Below, piece by piece: positions 9,181-16,920 of a stretch of DNA of 64,000 bases; position 1 is the first letter of the stretch, and the number at the start of each line of letters is the position of its first letter. A program made the position numbers and the translations under genes. Source of the stretch: Allorhizobium pseudoryzae (GTDB lineage Bacteria > Pseudomonadota > Alphaproteobacteria > Rhizobiales > Rhizobiaceae); assembly GCF_011046245.1 (NCBI RefSeq), contig NZ_CP049241.1, forward strand, positions 2,682,001 to 2,746,000, read 5' to 3'. The notes under the pieces were generated by a model. It worked only from the letters and a program-made list of their open reading frames with translations, was not told the origin of the DNA and searched no databases.

Positions 9181-9195
9181 ATCATTCGAATGAAT
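9181..9195. promoter_or_regulatory. PhnF-operator-like palindrome before phnC
   Basis: The 12-bp perfect palindrome TCATTCGAATGA (9182-9193) lies 38 bp upstream of the phnC start. The same 12-mer is the core of an 18-bp palindrome 12 bp upstream of phnF. Its presence at both phn promoters makes it the likely binding site of the GntR-type repressor PhnF; the assignment is inferred. Confidence 0.7.
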
Positions 9196-9210
9196 TTATT
9201 CTTGCGGTTT

Positions 9211-9229
9211 TGTGACGCGGCAATGACGC
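9211..9229 (-). promoter_or_regulatory. PHO-box-like element of the phnC promoter
   Basis: On the transcribed strand GCGTCATTGCCGCGTCACA has two CGTCAY units spaced 11 bp apart, as in PhoB boxes of the TGTCA-N6-TGTCA kind. It lies 15 bp upstream of the palindrome, with AT-rich -10-like sequence between. Phosphate-starvation control by PhoB is inferred. Confidence 0.6.
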
Positions 9230-9281
9230 AGATTAGCCCGGCTCTGCCGAGGGTCCGAGGGTGCATTCGTGGGCAATCAAC

Positions 9282-9320
9282 GGCCAAAAACAGAAAGGCC
9301 GGCAGCTCTCGCCACCGGCC
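9282..9320 (-). terminator. Intrinsic terminator after phnM
   Basis: On the minus strand a near-perfect stem GGCCGGTGGC / GCTGCCGGCC with a GAGA loop is followed by TTTCTGTTTTT. It lies just downstream of phnM and upstream of the phnC promoter, which separates the phnF-M and phnC-E transcription units. Confidence 0.75.
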
Positions 9321-9343
9321 CGACAATGAAGGATGAGGGATGC

Positions 9344-10513
9344 TCACGCCGCGCGGCGGCGGGTGATCGATCCATCGGAATAGATCTTGCCGCCGTTGCG
9401 GAGCGTCGCGCGGACATGGCCGATCCCGCTGTCGTCGGCGATGACGAAATCCGCCTGCTTGCCGAGCGCGATCTCGCCGCGATCGGAAAGGCCGAGTGCC
9501 TTTGCGGGGTTGTGCGTCGCAAGGCGTGTCGCACCCGCCAGGCCCAACGGATCGGTTTTGGCCAGTTCCAGGATCGCCGGCAGGATGGCGGACGGATGAT
9601 AGTCCGACGCGAGAATGTCGAGCACACCCTCGGCATGGGCTTCCCGCGCGGAAAGATTGCCGGAATAGGACTGGCCGCGAAGCGCATTCGGCGCGCCCAT
9701 GGCCGTCGCAAGCCCGCGGTTTCTTGCTTCCTGTGCGGCTTCGAGCGTCACCGGAAACTCGCTGATCGCGGCGCCGAGATCCTGCATCAGCGCTACCTTT
9801 GCCGGCGTGTCATCGTCATGGCTCGCGAGCGCCACGCCGTGCGCACGGCAGGTGGCGGAAATTGCATTCAGCGTCTGCGCCATGATCTCGGCCGGCTGGC
9901 TGCGTTCCTCGATGCGCTTGGCGACCGACTGTGCAGCCTCGTCACGGCTCAGGCCCCTTTCGCGCACCATCTTGTCGACATGCCGCTCGATATCGCGGTA
10001 CTGCCCCTGGCCCGGCGTATGGTCCGTCAGCGAGATCAGGTCCACCGCCCCTTCGGCGATGAGCGCCTCGATGACGCTGAGCGCCTTTGGAAAGGTGATC
10101 TCGAAGCGGGCGTGGACGCGGTGATCGACGAGCAATTGTGGTCCCATGGATTTCAGCGCCCGGATGATGGCGCTGGTGTGCTCGTAGCTGCGCAGATGGC
10201 CATAGGTGGAAGAGGGGCTGAAGGACACGGCCGCGTAGGCCGTCGTGATGCCGGCCACGGCCAGCCGCCGGTCGAGGTCGCGCAGGCCGAGTTCGAGCGG
10301 CATCGGCACGTTCGGCCGCGGTTCCACCTCGCGCTCCACCATGTCGCCGTGCATATCGACGAAACCGGGCAGCAGCAGAAGACCGTCGCCCGAGAGTTCG
10401 GCACCCACCACCGGCGTATCGGCAATCTCCGCGATTGTGCCGGCTTCGATCCGGACGGAGCCGCGCTCGATGACGCGGTCTGGCAATACGACGCGAAAAT
10501 CAGAAATCCACAT
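9344..10513 (-). CDS. phnM: PhnM, alpha-D-ribose 1-methylphosphonate 5-triphosphate diphosphatase
   Basis: A 389-residue amidohydrolase-fold enzyme. The metal site motif PGFVDMHGDMVEREVEPRP (His55, Asp57) and later ASHDDDTPAK and DYHPSAILPA are typical of PhnM. It removes pyrophosphate from the triphosphate intermediate to give the substrate of C-P lyase. Its ATG at 10513 overlaps the end of phnL by 14 nt. It is the last gene before an intrinsic terminator. No phnN or phnP was found nearby, so the later steps are encoded elsewhere or differ. Confidence 0.92.
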   Translation of the reverse strand: MWISDFRVVLPDRVIERGSVRIEAGTIAEIADTPVVGAELSGDGLLLLPGFVDMHGDMVEREVEPRPNVPMPLELGLRDLDRRLAVAGITTAYAAVSFSPSSTYGHLRSYEHTSAIIRALKSMGPQLLVDHRVHARFEITFPKALSVIEALIAEGAVDLISLTDHTPGQGQYRDIERHVDKMVRERGLSRDEAAQSVAKRIEERSQPAEIMAQTLNAISATCRAHGVALASHDDDTPAKVALMQDLGAAISEFPVTLEAAQEARNRGLATAMGAPNALRGQSYSGNLSAREAHAEGVLDILASDYHPSAILPAILELAKTDPLGLAGATRLATHNPAKALGLSDRGEIALGKQADFVIADDSGIGHVRATLRNGGKIYSDGSITRRRAA

Positions 10514-11207
10514 GGCCGTCTATCTCCTCGGCTTTCAGTTCGATGTCGCGGTCGACGAGGCCTGCCACGTCGCCGGGGTGATGGAAGACGCCGATCATGG
10601 CAACGCCTTGTTCCTTGAGGCTTTCCAGCCGGCGCACAAGGGCGGCGCGGGCATGGACGTCGAGCGAAGCGGTCGGCTCATCCAGCAGCAGCAGGCGTTG
10701 CGGCAGGATCAAGGCCCGCGCCAGATTGACCTTCTGCTGCTCACCGCCGGAAAAGGTGGTGGGGTAGGCGCGCCAGAGATCGCGCTTGACGCCGAATTCC
10801 TCCAGCCAGCGGCGGGCCTCGACTAGTGCATCCGCATGCGAAACACCTGCTTGGCGCAGCGGTTCCGCAACGATCTCTTCTGCCGCCACCCGTGGGCGGG
10901 CAATCAGGAACTGTGTGACGAAGCCGATCTCCCGACGTCGGAGCAGGGCGATATCCACATCGGCGGCGCGGGCGAGATCGATCCGGCCCTCTGCCGTATG
11001 GTACCAGACATGGCCGGCCCGCGGCAGGTAGCTGCGATATAGCGTGCGCAGCAGCGTCGATTTGCCGACGCCGTTTGCCCCTTTGAGGAGCAGGAATTCC
11101 CCTGCATGGAGCGTGAAGCCGATGCCGGAAAAGGCATGCAGGCGCTGCTCCAGATGGTGCATGTGAAAGGTCTTGGCGAGACCTTCGACGTGAAGAACGG
11201 GCTGCAT
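10500..11207 (-). CDS. phnL: PhnL, C-P lyase system ATP-binding protein
   Basis: A 235-residue ABC-type ATPase with Walker A GANGVGKST at 43-51, FSGGEQQKVNLARAL and LLLDEPTASLD. PhnL takes part with PhnG, PhnH and PhnI in transferring the phosphonate onto the ribose of a nucleoside triphosphate. The start MQPVLHVEGL (ATG 11207) lies 7 bp after the phnK stop; the in-frame extension to 11252 overlaps phnK and is less likely. Order and spacing match phnKLM operons. Confidence 0.92.
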   Translation of the reverse strand: MQPVLHVEGLAKTFHMHHLEQRLHAFSGIGFTLHAGEFLLLKGANGVGKSTLLRTLYRSYLPRAGHVWYHTAEGRIDLARAADVDIALLRRREIGFVTQFLIARPRVAAEEIVAEPLRQAGVSHADALVEARRWLEEFGVKRDLWRAYPTTFSGGEQQKVNLARALILPQRLLLLDEPTASLDVHARAALVRRLESLKEQGVAMIGVFHHPGDVAGLVDRDIELKAEEIDGHVDF

Positions 11208-11214
11208 CACAACC

Positions 11215-12042
11215 TCACAGTTTCGCGTGGACGAGTTGCTGGGTATAGGCATGCTGCGGATCCTGAAAAATCTGGTCGACCAGCCCTTCCTCCACCACCA
11301 GACCGCGGCGCATGACCATAACCCGGTCCGCCATCGTTCGTATGACGCCGAGATCGTGGCTGACGATCACCATGGTGATCGCCCGGTCGCGCTGCAGCCG
11401 TTTCAGGGTGTCGAGCACCAGCGCCTGGACGCTGACGTCGAGACCCGTCGTCGGCTCGTCGAGCAGCAACAGTGCCGGCTCCAGCGCAATCGCCTTGGCA
11501 AGCTGCACACGCTGCTGCATGCCGCCGGACAATTCCGTAGGCCTTGCGTCCATCCGGGCAAGCGGGAATTCCGAGGCATCAAGAGCGTCACGCGCCCTTT
11601 CCCTCAGTGCCTCGAAACTGCGCTCGCCGGCAATCAGCAGCCGTTCGGCCACATTGCCGGAACTCGTGTGGTTCATCAGCAGGCCGAGATGCGGGTTCTG
11701 GTAGACGATGCCGATCCGGCGGGCGCAGAGCATGCGGCGTTCGAAACGGTCGAGATCAAAGAGGTTGCCGCCGAGCCCGGGAAGATCGAGCCTGTAGTCG
11801 CCGGCATCCGGGCTATCTTCCAGGTTCATCATTCTGAGCAGCGTGGATTTTCCCGAACCGCTTTCGCCGACGATGCCGAGCACCTCGCCCGGATAGACCC
11901 TGGCCGCGACATCCTGCAGTGCCACGACGTCGCCGTAGCGTTTGCTGATGCCGGTCATCGAGAGAAGCGGCGGTGTCGTCATCAATTGCGGCGGCAGTTG
12001 CTGCAGGGCGGCCGCCGTGATGTGTGTCTGCTGGAGCGTCAT
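11215..12042 (-). CDS. phnK: PhnK, C-P lyase system ATP-binding protein
   Basis: A 275-residue ABC-type ATPase with [24 protein letters not shown] and LLLDEPTTGLDVSVQ, close in type to the oligopeptide-transporter ATPases that PhnK resembles. In E. coli PhnK binds the PhnGHIJ core through PhnJ. The ATG at 12042 overlaps the phnJ stop as ATGA; a second possible start is MTTPPLL 20 codons later. The PhnJ partner here has an unusual C-terminus, which makes the PhnK contact surface worth comparing. Confidence 0.92.
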   Translation of the reverse strand: MTLQQTHITAAALQQLPPQLMTTPPLLSMTGISKRYGDVVALQDVAARVYPGEVLGIVGESGSGKSTLLRMMNLEDSPDAGDYRLDLPGLGGNLFDLDRFERRMLCARRIGIVYQNPHLGLLMNHTSSGNVAERLLIAGERSFEALRERARDALDASEFPLARMDARPTELSGGMQQRVQLAKAIALEPALLLLDEPTTGLDVSVQALVLDTLKRLQRDRAITMVIVSHDLGVIRTMADRVMVMRRGLVVEEGLVDQIFQDPQHAYTQQLVHAKL

Positions 12043-12953
12043 GGGGTGAGTGTCCCGTTCTTGTACCAGGTATCGCCGATGGCCACCGTCTCGCCTTCGC
12101 TGCGGCGGATTGCCTTGACGCCGAACTGGCTGTCGGAGAGTTCATGCGTCGAAGTTCCGTCGTCCTGCGGGATCTCGTTCATGAAGTATCCCGTCACGCC
12201 GGAGCGGTGGCAGCTGAGGCCGGCATGGTCTTCCACCTTGTAGGGCACGTCGGAGAAGACCAGCGGCTCCACGCGGGTGAAGGGGGGCACGGCGAACAGC
12301 CGCTTCTCGCGTCCGGCGGAGAGAAAGGTCAGGTGCCGCGCCATGTGGAGCTTCGGCACGTCCCAGCGCGGGATCGGCGAGGGTGTCATCACATGCCGGC
12401 CATTGACCAGCGCCGGATAGGCGGCGCCCTGCATGATGCGGCCCGAGCGGACGATCTGTTCGTACAGCGTCAGCCACAGCCGGCTGTAGTCGGCATCCGC
12501 GTGCATTTCCCGGGCGATCGACATGTTGGGCTCGACCGGGCGCAGCGGTTCCGGATTGGGAACCTGCAGCACCAGGATCTGGTCATCCTTCAGCGTCTCC
12601 TCCGGAATGCGGTGTCGGCTCTGGAGAATGGAGGCCTCCAGCGTATCCATGGTTTCCGAGGCGCCGGAGACACGCGACAGGAAACGGCGGATGGAGGCGG
12701 CATTCACGCCGTCATCGGCACCCTGGTCGATGACCTTGATCGAGGCGGATGGCTTGATCAAGGTCAGGGTGACCTGCAATCCGCCGGTTCCCCAGCCGCG
12801 GGCAATCGGCACTTCGCGGCTGGCATAGGGCATCTGGCAGCCGGGAACGGCAATGGCCTTCAGCATCTTGCGACGCATCTCGCGCTTGGCGGACGCATCA
12901 AGGAAACCGTAGCTGAAGGCTTCCCAGGGTTTGGTGAGGGACGAGAGGCTCAT
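12039..12953 (-). CDS. phnJ: PhnJ homologue lacking the usual iron-sulphur cysteines
   Basis: A 304-residue protein that follows E. coli PhnJ closely through most of its length: VIDQGADD, LQSRHRIPEETL, QVPNPEPLRPVEP, SPIPRWDVPK, GAGREKR-like SAGREKRLFAVPPFTRVE. Gly38 in AVPGCQMP matches the glycyl-radical Gly32. Family knowledge places four cysteines near the C-terminus (CX2CX21CX5C; Cys241, 244, 266, 272 in E. coli) for the 4Fe-4S cluster and thiyl radical. Here that region reads LSCHRSGVTGYFMNEIPQDD and then ELSDSQFGVKAIRR. Only Cys39 and Cys248 exist in the whole protein. No other frame in the region supplies the motif. It is translationally coupled to phnI and phnK (ATGA overlaps). Whether it is a catalytic C-P lyase, a variant with other chemistry, or degenerate is open. 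Confidence 0.85.
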   Translation of the reverse strand: MSLSSLTKPWEAFSYGFLDASAKREMRRKMLKAIAVPGCQMPYASREVPIARGWGTGGLQVTLTLIKPSASIKVIDQGADDGVNAASIRRFLSRVSGASETMDTLEASILQSRHRIPEETLKDDQILVLQVPNPEPLRPVEPNMSIAREMHADADYSRLWLTLYEQIVRSGRIMQGAAYPALVNGRHVMTPSPIPRWDVPKLHMARHLTFLSAGREKRLFAVPPFTRVEPLVFSDVPYKVEDHAGLSCHRSGVTGYFMNEIPQDDGTSTHELSDSQFGVKAIRRSEGETVAIGDTWYKNGTLTP

Positions 12954-14032
12954 GCCGGTTCCTCCTGGCGCTGGAGCACGGCAGGTGCTGCCGGTGCGGC
13001 CTGCTTGGCTTTTGCGTCCCGCAGCGCGTCCAACGAGGACTGGAAGGTCACGTAATGCGGCAACTTGAAGTGGATGCAGAAGCCGGAGGCCTCGACGGGT
13101 TCGGTGTGGTAGAGGAAGAACTCTTCGTTGACAGCTGAGTTCTTCGGTGCCCCCGGCGCGTTGAGATCGAGCGTTGCGCCGGCAATCACCTTCACCTCGT
13201 TCCAGCCGAGCGTGGCGCAGAAGCCGAGGTCGAGCTTGCCGGACTTGCCCTTGTTGGTGACTTCAGCCTGGGAAACTTTGACACGACCGCCGGAGAAAAT
13301 CGTTCCACGCGGGTGGCGCACCTTGAGCTCCGCCTCGGCAAGACGCAATTCGTTGACGGTCGGATGGGCGTTGCCATACCCGCGCATCGCCGAATAACCG
13401 AGCGCCAGCACGCCGCCGGTATCGGCACGCGCGAGGCTTTGCAGCGTGTGCGCCCGTTTGGCGGGGAAGAGCAGCGGTTCGCGTGTCAGGTCCGGAATGT
13501 CGTCCGGGGCAACGGGCGCGGCAGGAACATCGGCTACCAGTCCGACGGACTTCTGCCAGGCAGCAAGTGACGGCTGACGGGCCGGCGCGGGGCGGGCCGC
13601 CGGTTCCACCGGGGTTGGAACGAATGGCTGGCCCTCCAGCACGCCGGTTGCCAGCAGGCGGTGCGAATAGTCAAGCGTGGGCCCCAGGATCTGTCCGCCC
13701 GGAATATCCTTGAAGGCGGCGGAGATGCGCCGCACCGTGAACAGGTCCTCCTGTCTCACCGGCTCCGCGATCGCAAGGCGCGGCTGGGTGGTGCGCCAGG
13801 CGCGCAGCAGAAGGACGGCTTCGTAGAGGTCGCCACCGGACTGCGCCAGCGCCAGCGCCGCCAGATCCGGCTCATACAGCGAGGCTTCGCCCATCACCCG
13901 GTCGATCAGCCAGGGCAGCGACTGGCGGATCGCCGTCACGCGCTGTGCGTCGATCTCGCCGAGATCGGCCCGGTAAAGCCTCTCGGACTGGTCTATGGCG
14001 CGTTCGCCGCCACGGGTTGCCACATAGGCCAT
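12950..14032 (-). CDS. phnI: PhnI, C-P lyase core subunit (nucleosidase/ribosyl-phosphonate formation)
   Basis: A 360-residue protein with PhnI hallmarks: DRVMGEASLYEPDLAALAL, RRISAAFKDIPGGQILGPT, DYSHRLLATG and the C-terminal HFKLPHYVTFQ, whose two histidines match the zinc-site histidines known at the PhnI-PhnJ interface. A Pro/Ala-rich linker around residues 140-190 is longer than in E. coli. The ATG at 14032 overlaps the phnH stop as TGATG; an in-frame GTG at 14035 precedes it. In E. coli PhnI cleaves adenine from ATP and, with PhnGHL, forms ribose 1-phosphonate 5-triphosphate. Confidence 0.92.
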   Translation of the reverse strand: MAYVATRGGERAIDQSERLYRADLGEIDAQRVTAIRQSLPWLIDRVMGEASLYEPDLAALALAQSGGDLYEAVLLLRAWRTTQPRLAIAEPVRQEDLFTVRRISAAFKDIPGGQILGPTLDYSHRLLATGVLEGQPFVPTPVEPAARPAPARQPSLAAWQKSVGLVADVPAAPVAPDDIPDLTREPLLFPAKRAHTLQSLARADTGGVLALGYSAMRGYGNAHPTVNELRLAEAELKVRHPRGTIFSGGRVKVSQAEVTNKGKSGKLDLGFCATLGWNEVKVIAGATLDLNAPGAPKNSAVNEEFFLYHTEPVEASGFCIHFKLPHYVTFQSSLDALRDAKAKQAAPAAPAVLQRQEEPA

Positions 14033-14601
14033 CACAGCACCTCAATCATTGTGGATCGCGGCAGGCCGAGCACTTGGTCGCCGTCGATCAGGAAGAGTTC
14101 GAAGCCGGTCGGATACAGGCAGCGGTCGCTCCGGATCGCCCAGACATCGTCCGGGATGCCTCCGATCCGGATCTCCACTTTGCCGTCGATGCCGGGACCC
14201 GACAGGCGAAGACCGCGACCGTGGCCAATCGTGGCTGAGGCAAAAACGGTTGCCCCTTCGTCCGGATACAGGTGGGAGCCTGTCGGCACATCGTCGAGAG
14301 CGGCAAGGCCGGCAGGTGTATCGAGCGCGAGGAAGGCGTGATCTGCCTGCGCCGCCGATGCGAGGCAGGCGCCGGTTGCGGCGATCCTTTCGGCAAGACC
14401 GGCATCGCTCGCAAAAACCCGGCATTCCCGGTCCACAAGGGCTTCTGCAACGGCAAAAGGATCGTTTTCCGGCAGCTGCCGGATGGTGCCTGGCCGCGCG
14501 AGCGCCCACATCAGCGCGTCATAGGTGGCGTTTGCGCGTGTCTCTGCGGCATTGCGAACCGGCACGACAGGGGCCGAGCGTTGGTTGAGGCTTTGGGTCA
14601 C
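14032..14601 (-). CDS. phnH: PhnH, C-P lyase core subunit
   Basis: A 189-residue protein with ANATYDALMWALARPGTI, the conserved N-terminal region of PhnH, then HLYPDEGATVF and LSGPGIDGK and a C-terminal YPTGFELFLIDG. PhnH is a dimeric scaffold subunit of the PhnGHIJ complex, with a fold related to PLP transferases but no cofactor. It is 2 bp from phnG and overlaps phnI, consistent with stoichiometric synthesis. Confidence 0.92.
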   Translation of the reverse strand: MTQSLNQRSAPVVPVRNAAETRANATYDALMWALARPGTIRQLPENDPFAVAEALVDRECRVFASDAGLAERIAATGACLASAAQADHAFLALDTPAGLAALDDVPTGSHLYPDEGATVFASATIGHGRGLRLSGPGIDGKVEIRIGGIPDDVWAIRSDRCLYPTGFELFLIDGDQVLGLPRSTMIEVL

Positions 14602-14603
14602 GA

Positions 14604-15062
14604 TCAGAAGGTCTCCATCTCGACGCGCGTCGCCTCGACGGCACGCAGACGCTCTTCGTCTGCTGCCCGAATGCGCGTGGCTTGCGTCGCAATGAAATGG
14701 CCGAGACGCTCTTCGTCCGTTCCCGCCATCGCGGCGGCGTCGATCACGGCCATGGCCATGGCGCGCTCGAGATCGCGGCCGATCACCATGCCGTAGCCTT
14801 CGATCGGCCTATCCTTCAGGCGGATATGCGCTTCTGCGACAAGCACCTCACCCAGATGAAAATCGGTGGAGGCAACGGTGTCGCGCAGGGGGAGCATGAC
14901 GAGGCCGGTGCGGCTTTGAACCACCTCGATCTCGCCGAGGAGGGGAAGCACACCCTCTGCAAAACCCTTCAGCAGGCCATCATCGGCCCGCGCCAGAGTA
15001 TTCAAGAGATGGGCATGGGGAGGCATTCCGGCGCTGATGACGCCGGTCATTTCATCACTCAT
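14604..15062 (-). CDS. phnG: PhnG, C-P lyase core subunit
   Basis: A 152-residue protein, the usual PhnG size. It shows the order QSRTGLVMLPLRDTVA, FHLGEVLVAEAHIRL and GYGMVIGRDLERAMAMAVID, matching the family's ETGLVQ ... FFAGDATLTRAAVRL ... GRDKQHAERCALIDAL pattern. It is the first structural gene of the C-P lyase operon, 24 bp behind phnF. It functions only within the PhnGHIJ complex in the cytoplasm. Confidence 0.9.
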   Translation of the reverse strand: MSDEMTGVISAGMPPHAHLLNTLARADDGLLKGFAEGVLPLLGEIEVVQSRTGLVMLPLRDTVASTDFHLGEVLVAEAHIRLKDRPIEGYGMVIGRDLERAMAMAVIDAAAMAGTDEERLGHFIATQATRIRAADEERLRAVEATRVEMETF

Positions 15063-15086
15063 CGTTCGTCCTTTCGCGGGCCGACC

Positions 15087-15830
15087 CTAGCCTTGGGAGG
15101 AGGGGGAGGGATCGGGGTCGTCGAGGGTATCAATACTGAACTGCACGCGGTCTCCGGCCCAGACGGCTTCCGAATAGCCGATTGCCCGCCCGTCGGCGGT
15201 CACGTCGGTCTTGGTCAGCACCATGACGGGATGATCGACATGCTGGCTGAGCAGTCGCGCCTCGTCCGGTTCCGGCCGCCGCGTGAAGATGGTCGTGCGT
15301 TTGCGGAAATAGTCCGTGATGCCGTGGTCGCGGTAGATTTCGGTGACGGAGGTGCCCGTTGCGCGCCGGGCGCCGAGATCCGGAAAGAGTGCCGCTTCGT
15401 GGAAGGCCATGCCGAGATTGATCGGCACGCCATCGGCAAAACTGCGGCGCAGGATGCGGTGAACGAGCGTTTCTTCGGCGAGGCCAAGCGCCTGCGCCAC
15501 CCGTGCCGGGGCCGGGATGATTTTCGCCGAGAGATGCTCGCCGGTCGGCGCTATGCCCTGCTCCAGAAGGTTTTGCCGAAACCGCGTGCGCCGCCCGATC
15601 TGGTAGGTGATGAGCGGCGCGGCCTCGACAAAGGTGCCGCGGCCCTGTTCGACCCTGAGCTTGCCCTCGACCGCCAGCGCCGAAACCGCGCGCCGCACCG
15701 AGTGGCGCCCTGCGCCGAATGCGGCGCAGAGTTCCGGCTCCGTCGGCAGGCGCGCGCCGGGCGCAAGCTTGCCCGAGGCGATATCGCCGGCGAGGCGGTC
15801 TCTGATGATCTGCCAACTGTCTCTTTGCAT
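15087..15830 (-). CDS. phnF: PhnF, GntR/HutC-family repressor of phosphonate genes
   Basis: A 247-residue regulator: an N-terminal winged helix with RLAGDIASGKLAPGARLPTE and RHSVRRAVSALAVEGKLRVE, then a UTRA-type ligand domain. The start MQRDSWQ (ATG 15830) leaves the 18-bp palindrome at 15842-15859 just upstream as an untranslated operator; longer frames to 15947 would run through it. It heads the phnFGHIJKLM unit, so it probably represses itself and, through the matching palindrome, phnC. Confidence 0.9.
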   Translation of the reverse strand: MQRDSWQIIRDRLAGDIASGKLAPGARLPTEPELCAAFGAGRHSVRRAVSALAVEGKLRVEQGRGTFVEAAPLITYQIGRRTRFRQNLLEQGIAPTGEHLSAKIIPAPARVAQALGLAEETLVHRILRRSFADGVPINLGMAFHEAALFPDLGARRATGTSVTEIYRDHGITDYFRKRTTIFTRRPEPDEARLLSQHVDHPVMVLTKTDVTADGRAIGYSEAVWAGDRVQFSIDTLDDPDPSPSSQG

Positions 15831-15841
15831 GCACGTCGTCC

Positions 15842-15859
15842 GATTCATTCGAATGAATC
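15842..15859. promoter_or_regulatory. 18-bp palindromic operator before phnF
   Basis: GATTCATTCGAATGAATC is a perfect 18-bp palindrome 12 bp upstream of the phnF start. Its central TCATTCGAATGA recurs upstream of phnC. Position and repetition fit autoregulation by PhnF. Confidence 0.75.
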
Positions 15860-15875
15860 TGGAATAGCGCAATCG

Positions 15876-15894
15876 TATGACGTGGCGATGACGC
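15876..15894 (-). promoter_or_regulatory. PHO-box-like element of the phnF promoter
   Basis: On the transcribed strand GCGTCATCGCCACGTCATA has two CGTCAT units spaced 11 bp apart, 16 bp upstream of the palindrome. The layout is nearly the same as at the phnC promoter, which supports joint PhoB activation and PhnF repression. Confidence 0.62.
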
Positions 15895-16022
15895 CCTCGG
15901 AAAAGGGGACAGCGCAGGAGAGTGGCATTCTGCCGATGCACGCGCACCCAAAGGGTGAACCCTAAGAGGCCATCACGCGTCGGTTGGCAAGACGGCGCGA
16001 CGAGCTGGGGCTGACGGGATTG

Positions 16023-16901
16023 CTAGCCGTCTTCCTTCACGAAGCGGGCGATATCGGCATGGGTGCCGAACCAGACATCGTCATGATCCTGGATATGGCG
16101 GATCAGCTCTTCGAGGATGAAGATCCGCGAGCGGTAGCCGGTCACATGCGGGTGCATGGTGAGCAGAAAGAGGCCGCCCTCCTTGTAGGCGCGGTCGAAT
16201 TCCCGCTTGAAGATGTCGAGCACGGCGGGGGGCGGCGTATAGGGCCGGTGGGCGGTGAACCGGTTCATGTTGAAATAGACCGCATCGTCGCGGATCCATT
16301 CCACCGGCAATTCCACCATGCCGGTCGGTTCGCCATCCTCGACAAGCTCGTAAGGGTCGTCGTCGGCCATCAGCGAGCTGTCGTAAAGCAGGCCGAGTTC
16401 GCGCTCGATCTGCAGCGTCACCGGTGAAAAATCCCAGGACGGGGTTCGCATGCCGACGGCGCGCACGCCGGTGATCTTTTCCAGCGTGTCGGCAGCGCGC
16501 AGATGCAGTTCGCGCTCCTTTTCGGGCGGCACCTTGGTATTGACCTCGTGGATCCAGCCATGCAGGCCGATCTCATGGCCCTCGGCGATCACCTGTCGTT
16601 GTTCATCCGGGTAGAGCAGCGCGGCAACGGCGGGCACGAAGAAGGTGGCCGGAACCTGTGCCGCACGAAGCGTTTCGAGGATGCGCGGCACGCCGACCCG
16701 GTTGCCATACTGCCCTTGCGACAGGCGGCCGATGGATTCGCCGCCGTCGCGCAGTTCATTGGTCTCGTGATCGCTGTCAAAGGAAAGGGCGACAGCGCAG
16801 CGGGCGCCGCCTTTCCAGACCTTCGGTTTCAGCGAGCGTCCGGCGCGCACTTTGTCGACCTTGCCGCGCCACGTTGCTTCGTCCCATTGCCAGGGTTCCA
16901 T
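16023..16901 (-). CDS. NodB-family polysaccharide deacetylase (PuuE/allantoinase-like)
   Basis: A 292-residue cytoplasmic-looking NodB-fold hydrolase without signal peptide. Metal and catalytic motifs are visible: VALSFDSDHE (the two aspartates), GLHGWIHEVN (zinc histidines), MRTPSWDFS and LTMHPHVTG. Proteins of this subgroup include PuuE allantoinase and cyclic imide hydrolases, so a small cyclic amide is as likely a substrate as a glycan. ATG 16901 has GGAAGGACGAG upstream and follows the ABC ATPase gene by 19 bp, making it the last gene of the creatininase-ABC operon. The operon context favours small-molecule amide hydrolysis. Confidence 0.82.
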   Translation of the reverse strand: MEPWQWDEATWRGKVDKVRAGRSLKPKVWKGGARCAVALSFDSDHETNELRDGGESIGRLSQGQYGNRVGVPRILETLRAAQVPATFFVPAVAALLYPDEQRQVIAEGHEIGLHGWIHEVNTKVPPEKERELHLRAADTLEKITGVRAVGMRTPSWDFSPVTLQIERELGLLYDSSLMADDDPYELVEDGEPTGMVELPVEWIRDDAVYFNMNRFTAHRPYTPPPAVLDIFKREFDRAYKEGGLFLLTMHPHVTGYRSRIFILEELIRHIQDHDDVWFGTHADIARFVKEDG

Positions 16902-16920
16902 TGCCACTCGTCCTTCCGGG

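Noticed and set aside
12039..12300. Frameshift as the cause of the missing PhnJ cysteines
   Set aside because: The other two frames of this region give no CX2C motif, and the actual frame keeps colinear similarity and overlaps the phnK start as expected.
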